Below, one piece after another: positions 9,842 to 18,301 of a stretch of DNA of 64,000 bases; positions within the stretch are counted from its first letter, which is position 1; each line of letters begins with the position of its first letter. Origin of the DNA: Bradyrhizobium sp. CSA112 (GTDB taxonomy: Bacteria > Pseudomonadota > Alphaproteobacteria > Rhizobiales > Xanthobacteraceae); assembly GCF_029051645.1 (NCBI RefSeq), contig NZ_JAACFS010000019.1, forward strand, positions 1 to 64,000, in the 5' to 3' direction. The translations under genes and the position numbers were made by a program. The notes below the pieces were generated by a model. That model was given only the letters and a program-made list of their open reading frames with translations, made no database searches and was not told the origin of the DNA.

Positions 9842-10330
9842 CTATTTATTCTGACAGTGAGCGCAGGTGCCGGCGATCTCGACGACGGAGAGCTTTGGCG
9901 CGAAACCCGACGCGCGCGCCGCCGCATTGAGGCTTTGCGCCACGGGGGCTGCAGGAATTTCGCCGACGGAGCCGCAATGGTCGCAGATCAGGAATGCCAC
10001 CATCGAGGTCTCGTCATGGTCATGCGCGCAGGCGAGGAAGGCGTTGCGGCTCTCGATACGGTGGACGAGACCGTTTTCCATCAGAAAATCGAGCGCGCGG
10101 TAGACCGTGATCGGCGCCGGCCGCGGCATCGATTTGGCGAGTTCGTCGATCACCTCATAGGCGCCAAGCGGGCGGTGGCTCGACAGCAGCGCCTGCAGCA
10201 CCTGGCGCCGGATCGGGGTGAATTTCTGCGCCCGCCGCGCGCAGACCTGTTCGGCATGTGCGATCGCTTCCGCAGTGCAGCGGCCGTGATCGTGGTCCGG
10301 AGCAGGAAATGTCGGCTTCGTCAGGGTCAT
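9842..10330 (-). CDS. zur: Fur-family zinc uptake regulator (Zur type)
   Basis: 162 residues. A winged helix (about residues 35-95: KFTPIRRQVLQALL, PAPITVYRALDFL) is followed by a dimerisation domain with two CxxC pairs, C116/C119 (CDHCG) and C156/C159 (CAHCQ). These form the structural zinc site typical of Zur. Regulatory metal ligands probably include the C101-A-H-D-H segment. The N-terminal PDHDHGRC stretch is another His-rich feature common in alphaproteobacterial Zur. The protein represses zinc uptake genes when zinc is bound. No znuABC genes are in the window. A transporter gene follows at 33 nt. Fur and Irr are less likely because of the paired CxxC motifs. Confidence 0.88.
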   Translation of the reverse strand: MTLTKPTFPAPDHDHGRCTAEAIAHAEQVCARRAQKFTPIRRQVLQALLSSHRPLGAYEVIDELAKSMPRPAPITVYRALDFLMENGLVHRIESRNAFLACAHDHDETSMVAFLICDHCGSVGEIPAAPVAQSLNAAARASGFAPKLSVVEIAGTCAHCQNK

Positions 10331-10447
10331 TGCCGGTGTTTTGTAGCAGCTTGACGGCCAATCCCAAAGCCCCGGGGATCCGTTGGTGCCCAGCCATGTG
10401 CTGGAAGCGGATCAGGCCATTGTTAACTCCGCATGCAGAGTTCATAA

Positions 10448-10473
10448 GCAAGCTTATTATATCGCAAGCTTAT
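10448..10473. promoter_or_regulatory. Candidate MarR operator: two direct GCAAGCTTAT repeats
   Basis: The decamer GCAAGCTTAT occurs at 10,448-10,457 and again at 10,464-10,473, a 16-nt period. Each copy contains the AAGCTT palindrome, and the first is part of the dyad ATAAGC-AA-GCTTAT. The site ends 12 nt before the marR start codon, right at its GGAGG ribosome site, which suits autorepression by the MarR protein. The assignment is inferred from position and symmetry. Confidence 0.5.
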
Positions 10474-10485
10474 GGAGGCTGAGCC

Positions 10486-10965
10486 ATGCGAGGTTCCGTG
10501 GATATGAACTTCCTGTTCACGCTCGGCGAAGTGCAACGGATGGTGCGCGCCTATGCCGACAGGCAGGCGGCGCGCTACGGCATCACCCGTGCGCAATGGG
10601 CGGTTCTGGCCAAGGTCGAGCGAACCGAAGGCCTGAAGCAATCGGAGCTCGCCGAACAGATGGAGATGCAGCCGATCACGCTGACGCGGCTGATCGACAA
10701 GCTCTGCGACAATGGCTGGATCGAACGCCGCGGCGACGAGAACGACCGCCGCGTCAACCGCCTTTACCTGCGCAAGGCCGCGCGGCCGCTGCTCGGCAAG
10801 CTCGCCGGGCTTCGCTCCGAACTGACGGCAACCGCGCTTGACGGCATCAATCCCGCTGACGCCCACCGCCTGCTCGACCAACTCGACCTGATCAAGGAAA
10901 ACGTTCGCAACGCGATCCAGAATCCGGCGAACGAACCTCCGCGAAAGGAGCAGCGCTATGGCTGA
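10486..10965 (+). CDS. MarR-family regulator of the emrAB exporter
   Basis: 159 residues with ATG after GGAGG. It is a MarR-type winged helix: helix-turn-helix around residues 50-75 (LKQSELAEQMEMQPITLTRL) and a wing with the DENDRR motif near residue 84, flanked by dimerisation helices. MarR proteins usually repress a linked efflux operon and release DNA when a phenolic or other drug binds. The stop codon overlaps the emrA start by 8 nt, so regulator, adaptor and pump are one operon. A direct-repeat palindrome immediately upstream is the likely operator. The inducer is unknown. Confidence 0.9.
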   Translation: MRGSVDMNFLFTLGEVQRMVRAYADRQAARYGITRAQWAVLAKVERTEGLKQSELAEQMEMQPITLTRLIDKLCDNGWIERRGDENDRRVNRLYLRKAARPLLGKLAGLRSELTATALDGINPADAHRLLDQLDLIKENVRNAIQNPANEPPRKEQRYG

Positions 10966-12127
10966 TCCCGTGCTCAAATTCCCGCCCGAGCAGAAGAGCA
11001 ATCCCGCGTCCCCGACGCGGCCGAAGCTCGCGGCCGCGCCGCGCCGCCGGCTGATGGCCGGGATGCGTCGCTACCGCCGCTTCCTGCTGCTCGTGGCGTT
11101 GCCGCTGGCCGCGCTGGTGGCCGGCGTGACGTTCTATCTCAACGGCGGTCGCTACGTGACCACCGACGACGCCTATGTCGGCGCGCAGAAGGTTCTGATC
11201 ACGCCGGACATCTCCGGCAAGATCGAGAAGGTGGTGGTGAAAGAGGGCCAGCAGGTTGGTCCGGGCGACGTGCTGTTCGAGATCGATCCCGTCCCGTTCC
11301 GCCTCGCCGTGGCGCAGGCCAAGGCCAATCTCGCGCAGACCAAGGTCACCTATGACAATTTGATCGCCGACCTCAAGATCTACGGCCAGATGAGCGAACT
11401 TTCGCAGCAGGGCATGGACCTGAAGCGGCGCGACGTCGAACGGAAGTCTGCGCTGGTGAAGAACAATTTCGGCTCGCAGCTCGACCTCGACAATGCGTCC
11501 ACCGCTCTCGTCACCTCCAGTGCGCAGTTCCAGTTGCTGCAGCAGAAGATCGCCACAGCAAAAGCGCAACTGCTCGGCAATCCCGAGCTGCCGCTCGACG
11601 AATTTCCGCCCTACGCCCAGGCCAACGCTGCGCTCGATCAGGCCCAGCGCAATCTCGACCACACGGTGATGCGCGCGCCGATGGCCGGTATTGCCACGCA
11701 GGTCGAGCAGATTCAGCTCGGCCGCTTCGTCGCCGCCGGCACGCCCGTCTTCAGCATCATCGACACCTCGAACCCCTGGGTCGACGCCAATCCGAAGGAA
11801 TCCGATTTCACCTATGTCGAGGTCGGCCAGTCCGTCACGCTCGAAGTCGATGCCTTCCCCAACCACCCGTTCAAGGGCACGGTCGGCTCGCTCTCGCCCG
11901 GCACCGGCGCGCAGTTCGCGATCCTGCCGCCGCAGAACGCCTCGGGCAATTTCGTCAAGGTGGTGCAGCGCGTGCCGGTGCGAATCTATTTCGACAAGAA
12001 CGACAAGTTCGTTCGCAAGCTTAAGGCCGGCATGAGCGTGTACGCCACCATCGACACCAACCACCGTCGTTCGCTATCGGCGCTGCTCGGCCTGTCGCCG
12101 GCAGCGGCCAATCAGGATCACGAATAG
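10958..12127 (+). CDS. emrA: HlyD-family membrane fusion protein of an EmrAB-type exporter
   Basis: 389 residues. A proline-rich cytoplasmic start (1-35) is followed by one membrane helix (about 40-60: FLLLVALPLAALVAGVTFYL), a biotinyl-lipoyl-like domain (YVTTDDAYVGAQKV, GDVLFEIDP), a coiled-coil hairpin (about 110-205) and a beta-barrel domain (VMRAPMAGIA, FVAAGTPVFSIID). The protein bridges the inner-membrane pump and an outer-membrane channel. The start codon lies inside the end of marR (8-nt overlap), which suggests translational coupling. EmrB follows 4 nt later. No TolC-type gene is present, so the outer channel must be encoded elsewhere. Confidence 0.93.
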   Translation: MADPVLKFPPEQKSNPASPTRPKLAAAPRRRLMAGMRRYRRFLLLVALPLAALVAGVTFYLNGGRYVTTDDAYVGAQKVLITPDISGKIEKVVVKEGQQVGPGDVLFEIDPVPFRLAVAQAKANLAQTKVTYDNLIADLKIYGQMSELSQQGMDLKRRDVERKSALVKNNFGSQLDLDNASTALVTSSAQFQLLQQKIATAKAQLLGNPELPLDEFPPYAQANAALDQAQRNLDHTVMRAPMAGIATQVEQIQLGRFVAAGTPVFSIIDTSNPWVDANPKESDFTYVEVGQSVTLEVDAFPNHPFKGTVGSLSPGTGAQFAILPPQNASGNFVKVVQRVPVRIYFDKNDKFVRKLKAGMSVYATIDTNHRRSLSALLGLSPAAANQDHE

Positions 12128-12131
12128 CGCC

Positions 12132-13691
12132 ATGGCGACCTCGGGCCAGCCGTCGGCATCCGTTCCCGGCCTGCGCCGGAACATGGTGACGATCTGCGCC
12201 ATGACGGCGACCATCATGCAGGCGCTCGACACCACCATCGCCAACGTCGCGCTGCCCTACATGCAGGGCACGCTGTCGGCGTCGCAGGACCAGATCAACT
12301 GGGTGCTCACCTCCTATATCGTGGCCGCCGCAATCATGACCGCGCCTGTGGGGTGGATCGCCAACCGCTTCGGCCGCAAGCGCATCTTCATCATCTGCTC
12401 GGCCGGCTTCACCATCGCCTCGGTGATGTGCGGACTGGCGCAGGACATCGGCCAGATGGTGCTGTTCCGCCTGCTGCAAGGCGTGTTCGGCGCGGCGCTG
12501 GTGCCGCTGTCGCAGGCCGTGATGCTCGATTCCTACGCGCTGCATGAGCGGGCGAAAGCGATGGCGATCTGGGGCATGGGCGTGATGATGGGGCCGATCA
12601 TGGGCCCTTCGCTCGGCGCCTGGCTGACCGAGACCTATTCCTGGCACTGGGTGTTCTTCGTCAACCTGCCGTTCGGCATCATCACCGTGCTCGGCCTCGT
12701 GATCTTCATGGACGAGACAAAAAAAGACCTAGCGCTGCGCTTCGACTGGTTCGGCTTCACCGCGCTGGCGATCGCGATCGGCGCGCTGCAGCTTGCGCTC
12801 GACCGCGGCGAGCAACTCGGCTGGCTGGAATCCAATGAGATCATCGCCGAATTCATCATTTCAGCCGTCGGCTTTTATTATTTCCTGGCGCATTCCCTGA
12901 CCACGCCACGGCCTTTCATCCAGTTCGCGCTGTTCAAGGACAAGAATTTCGTCGGCGGCTGCGTGTTCATGGCCGTGATGGGGCTGGTGCTGTTCTCGAC
13001 CATGGCGCTGTCGTCACCGTTCCTGCAGAACGTGATCGGCTATCCCATCATCACGGCCGGGCTTCTATTGGCGAGCCGCGGCTGCGGCACGTTCGTGGCC
13101 ATGATGCTGGTCGGCCGCATGATGCGCCATATCGAGGCGCGGACGCTGATCGTCTCGGGCCTCGGCATCACCTGCCTGTCGCTGTTCTACATGACCCGCT
13201 GGACCGACCAGACCGGGGCGACCGAGATCATGATCATCAGCGTGGTCCAGGGCTTTGGCTTCGGCCTGGTGTTTGTGCCGCTCTCCACGGTGGCGTTCCT
13301 GACGCTGCCCAATCATCTGCGTACCGACGGCACCTCGATGCTGACCTTGATGCGCAATGTCGCAAGCTCGATCGGGATCTCGCTCGTGATCTCGCAGTTG
13401 ACGCAAGGCACGCGCTACACCTACGCGGTCCTGTCGGAGCACATCAATCCGTTCAATCACGCACTGCAGATGCCCAACGTAAGCGGCATGATCGATCTCG
13501 CCACCGACAAGGGCCGCGCCATGGCTGACATGATGGTCAAGGCGCAGGCCCAGATCATCGCGTTTTCGTACGACTACCAGATGGTGATGATCTTTACCGC
13601 CTGCGCTATCCCGCTCGCGATCATGATCGGCTCCAGCAAGGCCACCCTGCGCGCCCAGTCGGCCGTGCCTGATCATGCGGTGATAGAGTAA
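12132..13691 (+). CDS. emrB: DHA2-family MFS drug exporter (EmrB/QacA type)
   Basis: 519 residues with about 14 membrane segments. Motif A between helices 2 and 3 is visible as GWIANRFGRKR, and the first-helix signature is LDTTIANVALPYMQG. The DHA2 family exports hydrophobic drugs or uncouplers in exchange for protons. It begins 4 nt after the emrA stop and is the last gene of the marR-emrA-emrB operon. The convergent SRPBCC gene ends only 23 nt downstream. Rhizobial EmrAB systems often answer plant phenolics, which would match the aromatic catabolic block nearby, but that link is inference. Confidence 0.94.
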   Translation: MATSGQPSASVPGLRRNMVTICAMTATIMQALDTTIANVALPYMQGTLSASQDQINWVLTSYIVAAAIMTAPVGWIANRFGRKRIFIICSAGFTIASVMCGLAQDIGQMVLFRLLQGVFGAALVPLSQAVMLDSYALHERAKAMAIWGMGVMMGPIMGPSLGAWLTETYSWHWVFFVNLPFGIITVLGLVIFMDETKKDLALRFDWFGFTALAIAIGALQLALDRGEQLGWLESNEIIAEFIISAVGFYYFLAHSLTTPRPFIQFALFKDKNFVGGCVFMAVMGLVLFSTMALSSPFLQNVIGYPIITAGLLLASRGCGTFVAMMLVGRMMRHIEARTLIVSGLGITCLSLFYMTRWTDQTGATEIMIISVVQGFGFGLVFVPLSTVAFLTLPNHLRTDGTSMLTLMRNVASSIGISLVISQLTQGTRYTYAVLSEHINPFNHALQMPNVSGMIDLATDKGRAMADMMVKAQAQIIAFSYDYQMVMIFTACAIPLAIMIGSSKATLRAQSAVPDHAVIE

Positions 13692-13714
13692 GGCTTCGGC
13701 TCGTGGCTTTCGCG

Positions 13715-14194
13715 TTACGGCCTGGTCTCCGCGGAAAGCTTGTCGAGCCGGACGTAGCTCGCTTCCATTCCATGCTCCATGCCGGTCGACAGCATGGCGG
13801 CCCGCGTCGCTGCGTCTGGCAAGGTCATCCGCATGGTCATCAATGTACCGGTGCCGTCGGGTGCAAAATTCGTTTCAACGTGGTTGTCCGGCGTCGCATC
13901 GGGCATGTGCATCCGCTCGACGTGAACGAGCCGGCTGAACGGCACCGTCTCGATAAACTCTCCGGTCAGGTAGAAGCTACCGCCCTTGCCGTCGCTCCAC
14001 TCGTACCGGATCTTGCCGCCCGGTCGCGCCTCGTTGATGCAGACCGGCATCGTCCAGCCGTCCGGACCGAGCAACCACTTCTGGATCAGCGCCGGCTCCG
14101 TGTGCGCGCGATACACCGCTTCCGGCGCGGCGGCGAAGTGCCTGGTAACAACGACGTGGGTGTCGCCTTCGGTCTTCAGCGTCAACTTGCTCAT
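13715..14194 (-). CDS. SRPBCC / AHSA1-type START-domain protein
   Basis: 159 residues from the ATG at 14,194. The upstream part of the open frame lies in the arsR region and is not coding. The helix-grip fold is recognised from VVVTRHFAAAPEAVYRAHTE, IQKWLLGPDGW, the central GGKIRYEWSDGKGG and FIETVPFSRLVHVE segments, and the C-terminal helix SGMEHGMEASYVRLDKL. AHSA1-like proteins bind hydrophobic ligands in a deep pocket, and bacterial ones are often linked to ArsR regulators as here. The arsR stop lies 11 nt upstream, so the pair is one operon. The exact role is unknown; it is probably the effector gene of a small stress or detoxification unit. Confidence 0.88.
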   Translation of the reverse strand: MSKLTLKTEGDTHVVVTRHFAAAPEAVYRAHTEPALIQKWLLGPDGWTMPVCINEARPGGKIRYEWSDGKGGSFYLTGEFIETVPFSRLVHVERMHMPDATPDNHVETNFAPDGTGTLMTMRMTLPDAATRAAMLSTGMEHGMEASYVRLDKLSAETRP

Positions 14195-14205
14195 GGGACT
14201 GCCTT

Positions 14206-14529
14206 TCACTCTTCGGTTTTCATGGCGGCCAGAACGTCGTCCAACCGGTTGTAGTTCGCGCTCAGGGCCTTGCGCAGCATCCCGAGCCATTGGTCGATCT
14301 CGGCAACGGCTGCCGGCGCCAGCCGGCACGGCCGCTTCGTGCCTTCGACCCGGCGGAGGATGAGACCTGCGCCTTCGAGCACCTTGAGGTGTCGGGAGAT
14401 GGCGGGTTGCGTCATCTCGAACGGCTCGGCCAGCTCCATGACGGTGGCCTCACCCAACGCGAGGCGCGCCAGAATCGCCCGGCGTGTCGGGTCAGCCAGC
14501 GCGGAAAAGGCGGCGTCGAGGTTTGACAT
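14206..14529 (-). CDS. ArsR-family winged-helix repressor
   Basis: 107 residues. The ArsR fold is shown by FSALADPTRRAILARLALG, the recognition helix region MTQPAISRHLKVLEGAGL and the wing ILRRVEGTKRPCRL. It has no ELCVCDL metal-binding motif, so it belongs to the non-metal ArsR group usually found next to SRPBCC genes. The SRPBCC gene follows at 11 nt. Just upstream of the start lies an AT-rich pair of palindromes that would suit an autoregulatory operator. The ligand is unknown. Confidence 0.9.
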   Translation of the reverse strand: MSNLDAAFSALADPTRRAILARLALGEATVMELAEPFEMTQPAISRHLKVLEGAGLILRRVEGTKRPCRLAPAAVAEIDQWLGMLRKALSANYNRLDDVLAAMKTEE

Positions 14530-14545
14530 GGTTCATCTGAGGTAA

Positions 14546-14571
14546 GTTATATAACAACGTTATTATATAAC
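14546..14571. promoter_or_regulatory. Candidate ArsR operator: tandem TTATATAAC palindromes
   Basis: GTTATATAAC, itself a perfect palindrome, lies at 14,546-14,555, and TTATATAAC recurs at 14,563-14,571. The pair is in a short AT-rich island 17 nt upstream of the arsR start, in otherwise GC-rich DNA, and probably overlaps the promoter of the arsR-SRPBCC operon. The role as operator is inferred from position and symmetry. Confidence 0.5.
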
Positions 14572-14692
14572 CGATAGCTTATTGTCAAGTGGCCGCGAAG
14601 GCAGCCCGTCACGGAGCGGGCGACGTTTCAGTTCGGCAAATGCGGGCATCGAGCGCGAAGAATGCCTTGATATTGATCGAACCGATGTCGCG

Positions 14693-15604
14693 TTAGGGTG
14701 ATGACCCGCCCTGCTTGGCCTGCAGGCTCAACCACATGCCGCCGAGCGACAGCGCGCCGCCGATCAGATGGATCATGGTCGGCGCCTCCCCGAGAAACAG
14801 GATCGACAGTACCGCGCTGACGATCGGCCCGAGATAGAGACTCAACGACGTCGACACCGCGCCGAACCTCGCGCCGAGATAGGCATAGGCGGAATAGGCA
14901 AAAAGCCCGGGGACCAATCCTGCGAAGAGATAGACCAGCGCCGCCCGTCCGCTGAATGCAGCGGCAGGCACAGACCACATTTCGTGGATGGCAAATGGCA
15001 GCGAGAACAGCGCGCCGGCTGCCGCGAACAGGCCGATTCGAGCCAGAAAGCTCACGCCGCTGCCGACACGGTTCTGCAGCAAGGTGTATCCCGCCCAGCC
15101 CAGCATCGCCATCAGTGCGAGCAGGTCGCCGGTCACCACGCCGGCTCCAACGGCGGCTTGTCCCTTGGTAATGATTAGCGCCGCGCCCGCCAGCGAGAGC
15201 AGCATGCCGATGACCTGGCTTCGATGGATCGATTCTTGTCCCGAAATGAAAGAGAACAGCAGTACCGCAAGCGGCGCGAGCGCCATGATCAACGCCAGGT
15301 TGATCGCCGAGGTCGTAACGCCGGCGACGTAGACCGGGCCGCCGCAGATGAACATGCCGAGAAAACCAGCCGTCACGATGCCGAGCGTCTGCCCCTGCAA
15401 CAGGCCAGGCTTTTCCCGCAATGCCATCACGACGGCCGGCAACAGCCCGAGCGCCACGATGCTCCAGCGAAAGAACGCGATCGAGAATGGCGGCACGCTT
15501 CCCGCAACGCCGCGCGCCAGGATCATGTTGGAGACCTGCGCGGTTGCCACCAGCAAAAAACCGAGCAGGCCCAGCACTTCGCGCGCTCTATTGGGTTCGA
15601 TCAT
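14693..15604 (-). CDS. EamA/DMT-family transporter
   Basis: 303 residues from the ATG at 15,604; an in-frame ATG twelve codons earlier would add an Arg-rich start that looks non-coding. About ten membrane segments form two EamA repeats (about residues 8-140 and 155-290). The first begins LGLLGFLLVATAQVSNMILA and the second contains LAPLAVLLFSFISGQE. It is a permease of the drug/metabolite superfamily, in the inner membrane, with unknown substrate. It is on the same strand as the arsR pair but upstream of it, with the arsR promoter in between, so it is probably a separate unit. Confidence 0.85.
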   Translation of the reverse strand: MIEPNRAREVLGLLGFLLVATAQVSNMILARGVAGSVPPFSIAFFRWSIVALGLLPAVVMALREKPGLLQGQTLGIVTAGFLGMFICGGPVYVAGVTTSAINLALIMALAPLAVLLFSFISGQESIHRSQVIGMLLSLAGAALIITKGQAAVGAGVVTGDLLALMAMLGWAGYTLLQNRVGSGVSFLARIGLFAAAGALFSLPFAIHEMWSVPAAAFSGRAALVYLFAGLVPGLFAYSAYAYLGARFGAVSTSLSLYLGPIVSAVLSILFLGEAPTMIHLIGGALSLGGMWLSLQAKQGGSSP

Positions 15605-15774
15605 GGGTAATCGGGTGCTCCGCCCCCGCGGGCGACCCAATCCTAACCCGTCAGCTCACCGGCAGCTATAGCTCGAAGCCTGCTTCGCATCCCCGCCATT
15701 CCACGTCGTGCCTAGTAACAACGATGTGGTGTCACCTTCCGTCATAAGCGGGTTGTCAACCGAACCCAAGGTAA

Positions 15775-16587
15775 TTACCTCGCCGCCGCGACAACGCTCC
15801 TTGCCCCTTCGAGCGCGCGCCGGGCCCGCGCCTCAGCACCCACCGTCCGCGCGAGCGTCGCGGTCGGGACCTCGATGCTAACTGCGATATCCGGCGGCAT
15901 GGCTCGCGCCAGCGAAACCAGATCGAGGCCACCCTCTCCGGGAAACATTCGCTCATTTCGAGCGGCGTGCATCATTTCCTCTGATGTCGCCGGCCGTTCG
16001 GCCGGGGCGTCGCATAATTGCCAATAGTGAAGCTTGCCGGCGGGGATCGCTGCGATGTCGCCGACCGAGCTTTGCGACCGGTCGAAATGCAGGGCATCCA
16101 CGAGAACCCCGGCATTTGCTTGCGCAACCTGTTCGACAATTCGTCGGGCCGTCTCAAGATCAGGCACGCTCGTCCACGGCATGAACTCGAGATCCGCGGT
16201 CAATCCATAGGGCGCGGCAGCCTCGCAAAATCCGGCAAAGCGATCCGCAAACCGGCCCAGGTCGGGATCGTATGCGGCGACCAGAACATGCCTGGCGCGG
16301 AGGCGCGCACCGGCCTCAAAAAATGGCGAGAACGCCGCGATTTCCGTTTCCGGCCGGATGGCAACCACTTCCAGATCCGCAACGGTCACACCGGTCGCAG
16401 CCAGCCGCGCGATGGTTTCCCTCAAAGCCGCGTCATCTTCCATCAGCGGATAGGCAACGCCTCCGGGCATCGCAGGCAGAAGGCGGAGTCCGACGTGGTC
16501 GTAGCCGCAGACGGCGGCGACGTCGATCAATTCGGGTGGTGCAAGTTCGAGCGCGGTAAGCGCGGCAAGCGAAAACGACGGCATCAT
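15775..16587 (-). CDS. TIM-barrel sugar isomerase/epimerase-like protein (AP_endonuc_2 fold)
   Basis: 270 residues. The xylose-isomerase-like barrel is shown by the ordered strands LTALELAPPELIDVAAVCGY, GVTVADLEVVAI, ARHVLVAAYDPD, LTADLEFMPW, GVLVDALHFDRS and HYWQLCDAP, with acidic and His residues at strand ends where family members hold a metal. The start ATGA overlaps the stop of the FAD dehydrogenase gene by 4 nt, so the two are translationally coupled. It is the last gene of the long aromatic-catabolism run. The fold is the same as the N-terminal half of the QuiC protein encoded 3.6 kb upstream, so a dehydratase or isomerase acting on a shikimate-like ring is possible. The substrate is not known. 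Confidence 0.8.
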   Translation of the reverse strand: MMPSFSLAALTALELAPPELIDVAAVCGYDHVGLRLLPAMPGGVAYPLMEDDAALRETIARLAATGVTVADLEVVAIRPETEIAAFSPFFEAGARLRARHVLVAAYDPDLGRFADRFAGFCEAAAPYGLTADLEFMPWTSVPDLETARRIVEQVAQANAGVLVDALHFDRSQSSVGDIAAIPAGKLHYWQLCDAPAERPATSEEMMHAARNERMFPGEGGLDLVSLARAMPPDIAVSIEVPTATLARTVGAEARARRALEGARSVVAAAR

Positions 16588-18296
16588 TCGATGCCCACGC
16601 GCCGAGCCGCGTCCGACGCCGCGATATAAGCAAACGCGATAGCCGGTCCGAGCGTGATCCCCGGTCCGGGGTAGGTTCCTCCCATGATCGACTGCATGTC
16701 ATTGCCGCAAGCGTAGAGGCCGGCAATCGGCTGATTGCCGGCATCGAGAACGCGGGCAGCCTCGTCCGTGACAAGTCCGGACGAGGTGCCGATATCGGAA
16801 GGATAAAGCCGGACCGCGTAGAAGGGAGCGATCGCGATGCGGCCAAGGTTGGGATTGGCCGCGCCCGCAGACGCATCACCGTTGTGATTTTGATACACCG
16901 TGCTTCCCCTGCCAAATTCAGGATCGCGACCAGTTTGCGCATAGAGGTTCATCTTGTCGACCGTCTCGCGCAATTGACTGGGATCGATGCTCAATCGCAG
17001 CGCAAGCTGCTCGATGGTGTCGGCGGCGCTGAGATAGCCGTCGGCGACAGCAGCTCTCACGCCCCAGCCGCCGGGCCGCACCATGCCAAGACCATACTTC
17101 CGGACTGAAACCGCATCCGCGATCAGGAACGCCGGGATGGCCGATTTTCCCTTCGCCAGCATCTCCAGCGCAAACTGGTGATAGGAGATCGCTTCGTTGA
17201 CGAACCGGCGCCCGTTGCTGTCGACGACCAGCGTCCCCGGTTTGGCACGGTCGAGCACGAAGTGCGGAAAGACCGCTTGTGATCCGTCGCGCCGCCGACG
17301 GATCGATGCCGGCGCCCAGAATGCGGGGCTGACGTCGCGCTCGCTGAGGCGCGCACCGATCTCAATGGCCTTGTCCTGCGCATCGCCGCTCGAGCCCGGC
17401 GCAACGGACGACCAGCCGGCTTCAGTTCCAAGCGCCGCGAGACGCCGGCTCGCATGGCGGTTGAACCCACCTCCCGCCAGAATCAGCGCGGCATTGACGC
17501 CGATCTCGCGCGATACTCCCTCCGAGGTCAAACTCGCGGCCGTAACGGGAGCGTCGGGTTCCCGGATGATCTTCGCGAGCGATGCACCGGTGAGGATATC
17601 CACGTCCTGACGCATCAATGAATACAGGAGCCGGCCGACCAGCGCATTACCCATCACGAGCCGCGTGCCCCTGCCATGGCTCGCTTTGTCGCGCGCGTAA
17701 CGCGCAAAGAGCTTGGTGGAGTGCCACAACGATTTGACGGACTTCGTCGATGACAAGAGATGACCGATATCGGTCCTGTCAACCATCATGCCGCCAAGCA
17801 GCGTGAACTCCGGCAGCGGCGGACGAATCAGCTTGAACGCCTCGCCAAGCAACCGCCCGTCGAACGGTAACGGCTCCAGCGCGCGCCCGGCGAGCACCGC
17901 GCCCTCGAGTTCGGAGCGATAGTCGGGATGACGGGCATAGGCCCGCAACTTCACTTCGGAGCGATTTTCCAGAACCTCGACCGCCGCGGGACCCGCCTTC
18001 AGGAAGGCTGCGCGCAGCGCGACGTCGGCATGGTTCCCGACGATCTGCTGCAGATATTTTTCGACGTTCGCCGCGCTATCGGTCGCCCCGGCGGCCGATG
18101 CATGGCGCGTATTGGGTATCCAGATCGATCCCGCCGACAGCGCGGAGGTACCGCCGACCAAACCGGTCTTCTCGACCAGCAGCGTTTTCGCGCCTCGAAT
18201 GGCGGAAAAAAGCGCAGCCGACATGCCGGCGGCTCCGGCGCCGATCACGACGACGTCGTAAGCGGGCGAGACCTCGGATAATTCCCGGCGGCGCAA
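16584..18296 (-). CDS. FAD-dependent dehydrogenase of the fumarate reductase / 3-ketosteroid dehydrogenase family
   Basis: 570 residues from a TTG start at 18,296, only 5 nt after the tannase stop. No ATG or GTG lies before the FAD motif, and the frame is closed just upstream. The dinucleotide motif is YDVVVIGAGAAGMSAALFSA near residue 13, and the C-terminal FAD motif is GLYACGNDMQSIMGGTYPGPG. FVNEAISYHQF and LYPSDIGTSSGLVTDE match the FAD_binding_2 family, which includes fumarate reductase, 3-ketosteroid delta-1-dehydrogenase and the desaturases that aromatise oxocyclohexane carboxylates. It is coupled to the tannase upstream and to the TIM-barrel gene downstream (4-nt overlap). Dehydrogenation of an alicyclic, shikimate-like ring would fit but is inference. 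Confidence 0.88.
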   Translation of the reverse strand: MRRRELSEVSPAYDVVVIGAGAAGMSAALFSAIRGAKTLLVEKTGLVGGTSALSAGSIWIPNTRHASAAGATDSAANVEKYLQQIVGNHADVALRAAFLKAGPAAVEVLENRSEVKLRAYARHPDYRSELEGAVLAGRALEPLPFDGRLLGEAFKLIRPPLPEFTLLGGMMVDRTDIGHLLSSTKSVKSLWHSTKLFARYARDKASHGRGTRLVMGNALVGRLLYSLMRQDVDILTGASLAKIIREPDAPVTAASLTSEGVSREIGVNAALILAGGGFNRHASRRLAALGTEAGWSSVAPGSSGDAQDKAIEIGARLSERDVSPAFWAPASIRRRRDGSQAVFPHFVLDRAKPGTLVVDSNGRRFVNEAISYHQFALEMLAKGKSAIPAFLIADAVSVRKYGLGMVRPGGWGVRAAVADGYLSAADTIEQLALRLSIDPSQLRETVDKMNLYAQTGRDPEFGRGSTVYQNHNGDASAGAANPNLGRIAIAPFYAVRLYPSDIGTSSGLVTDEAARVLDAGNQPIAGLYACGNDMQSIMGGTYPGPGITLGPAIAFAYIAASDAARRVGIE

Positions 18297-18301
18297 GGAA
18301 G

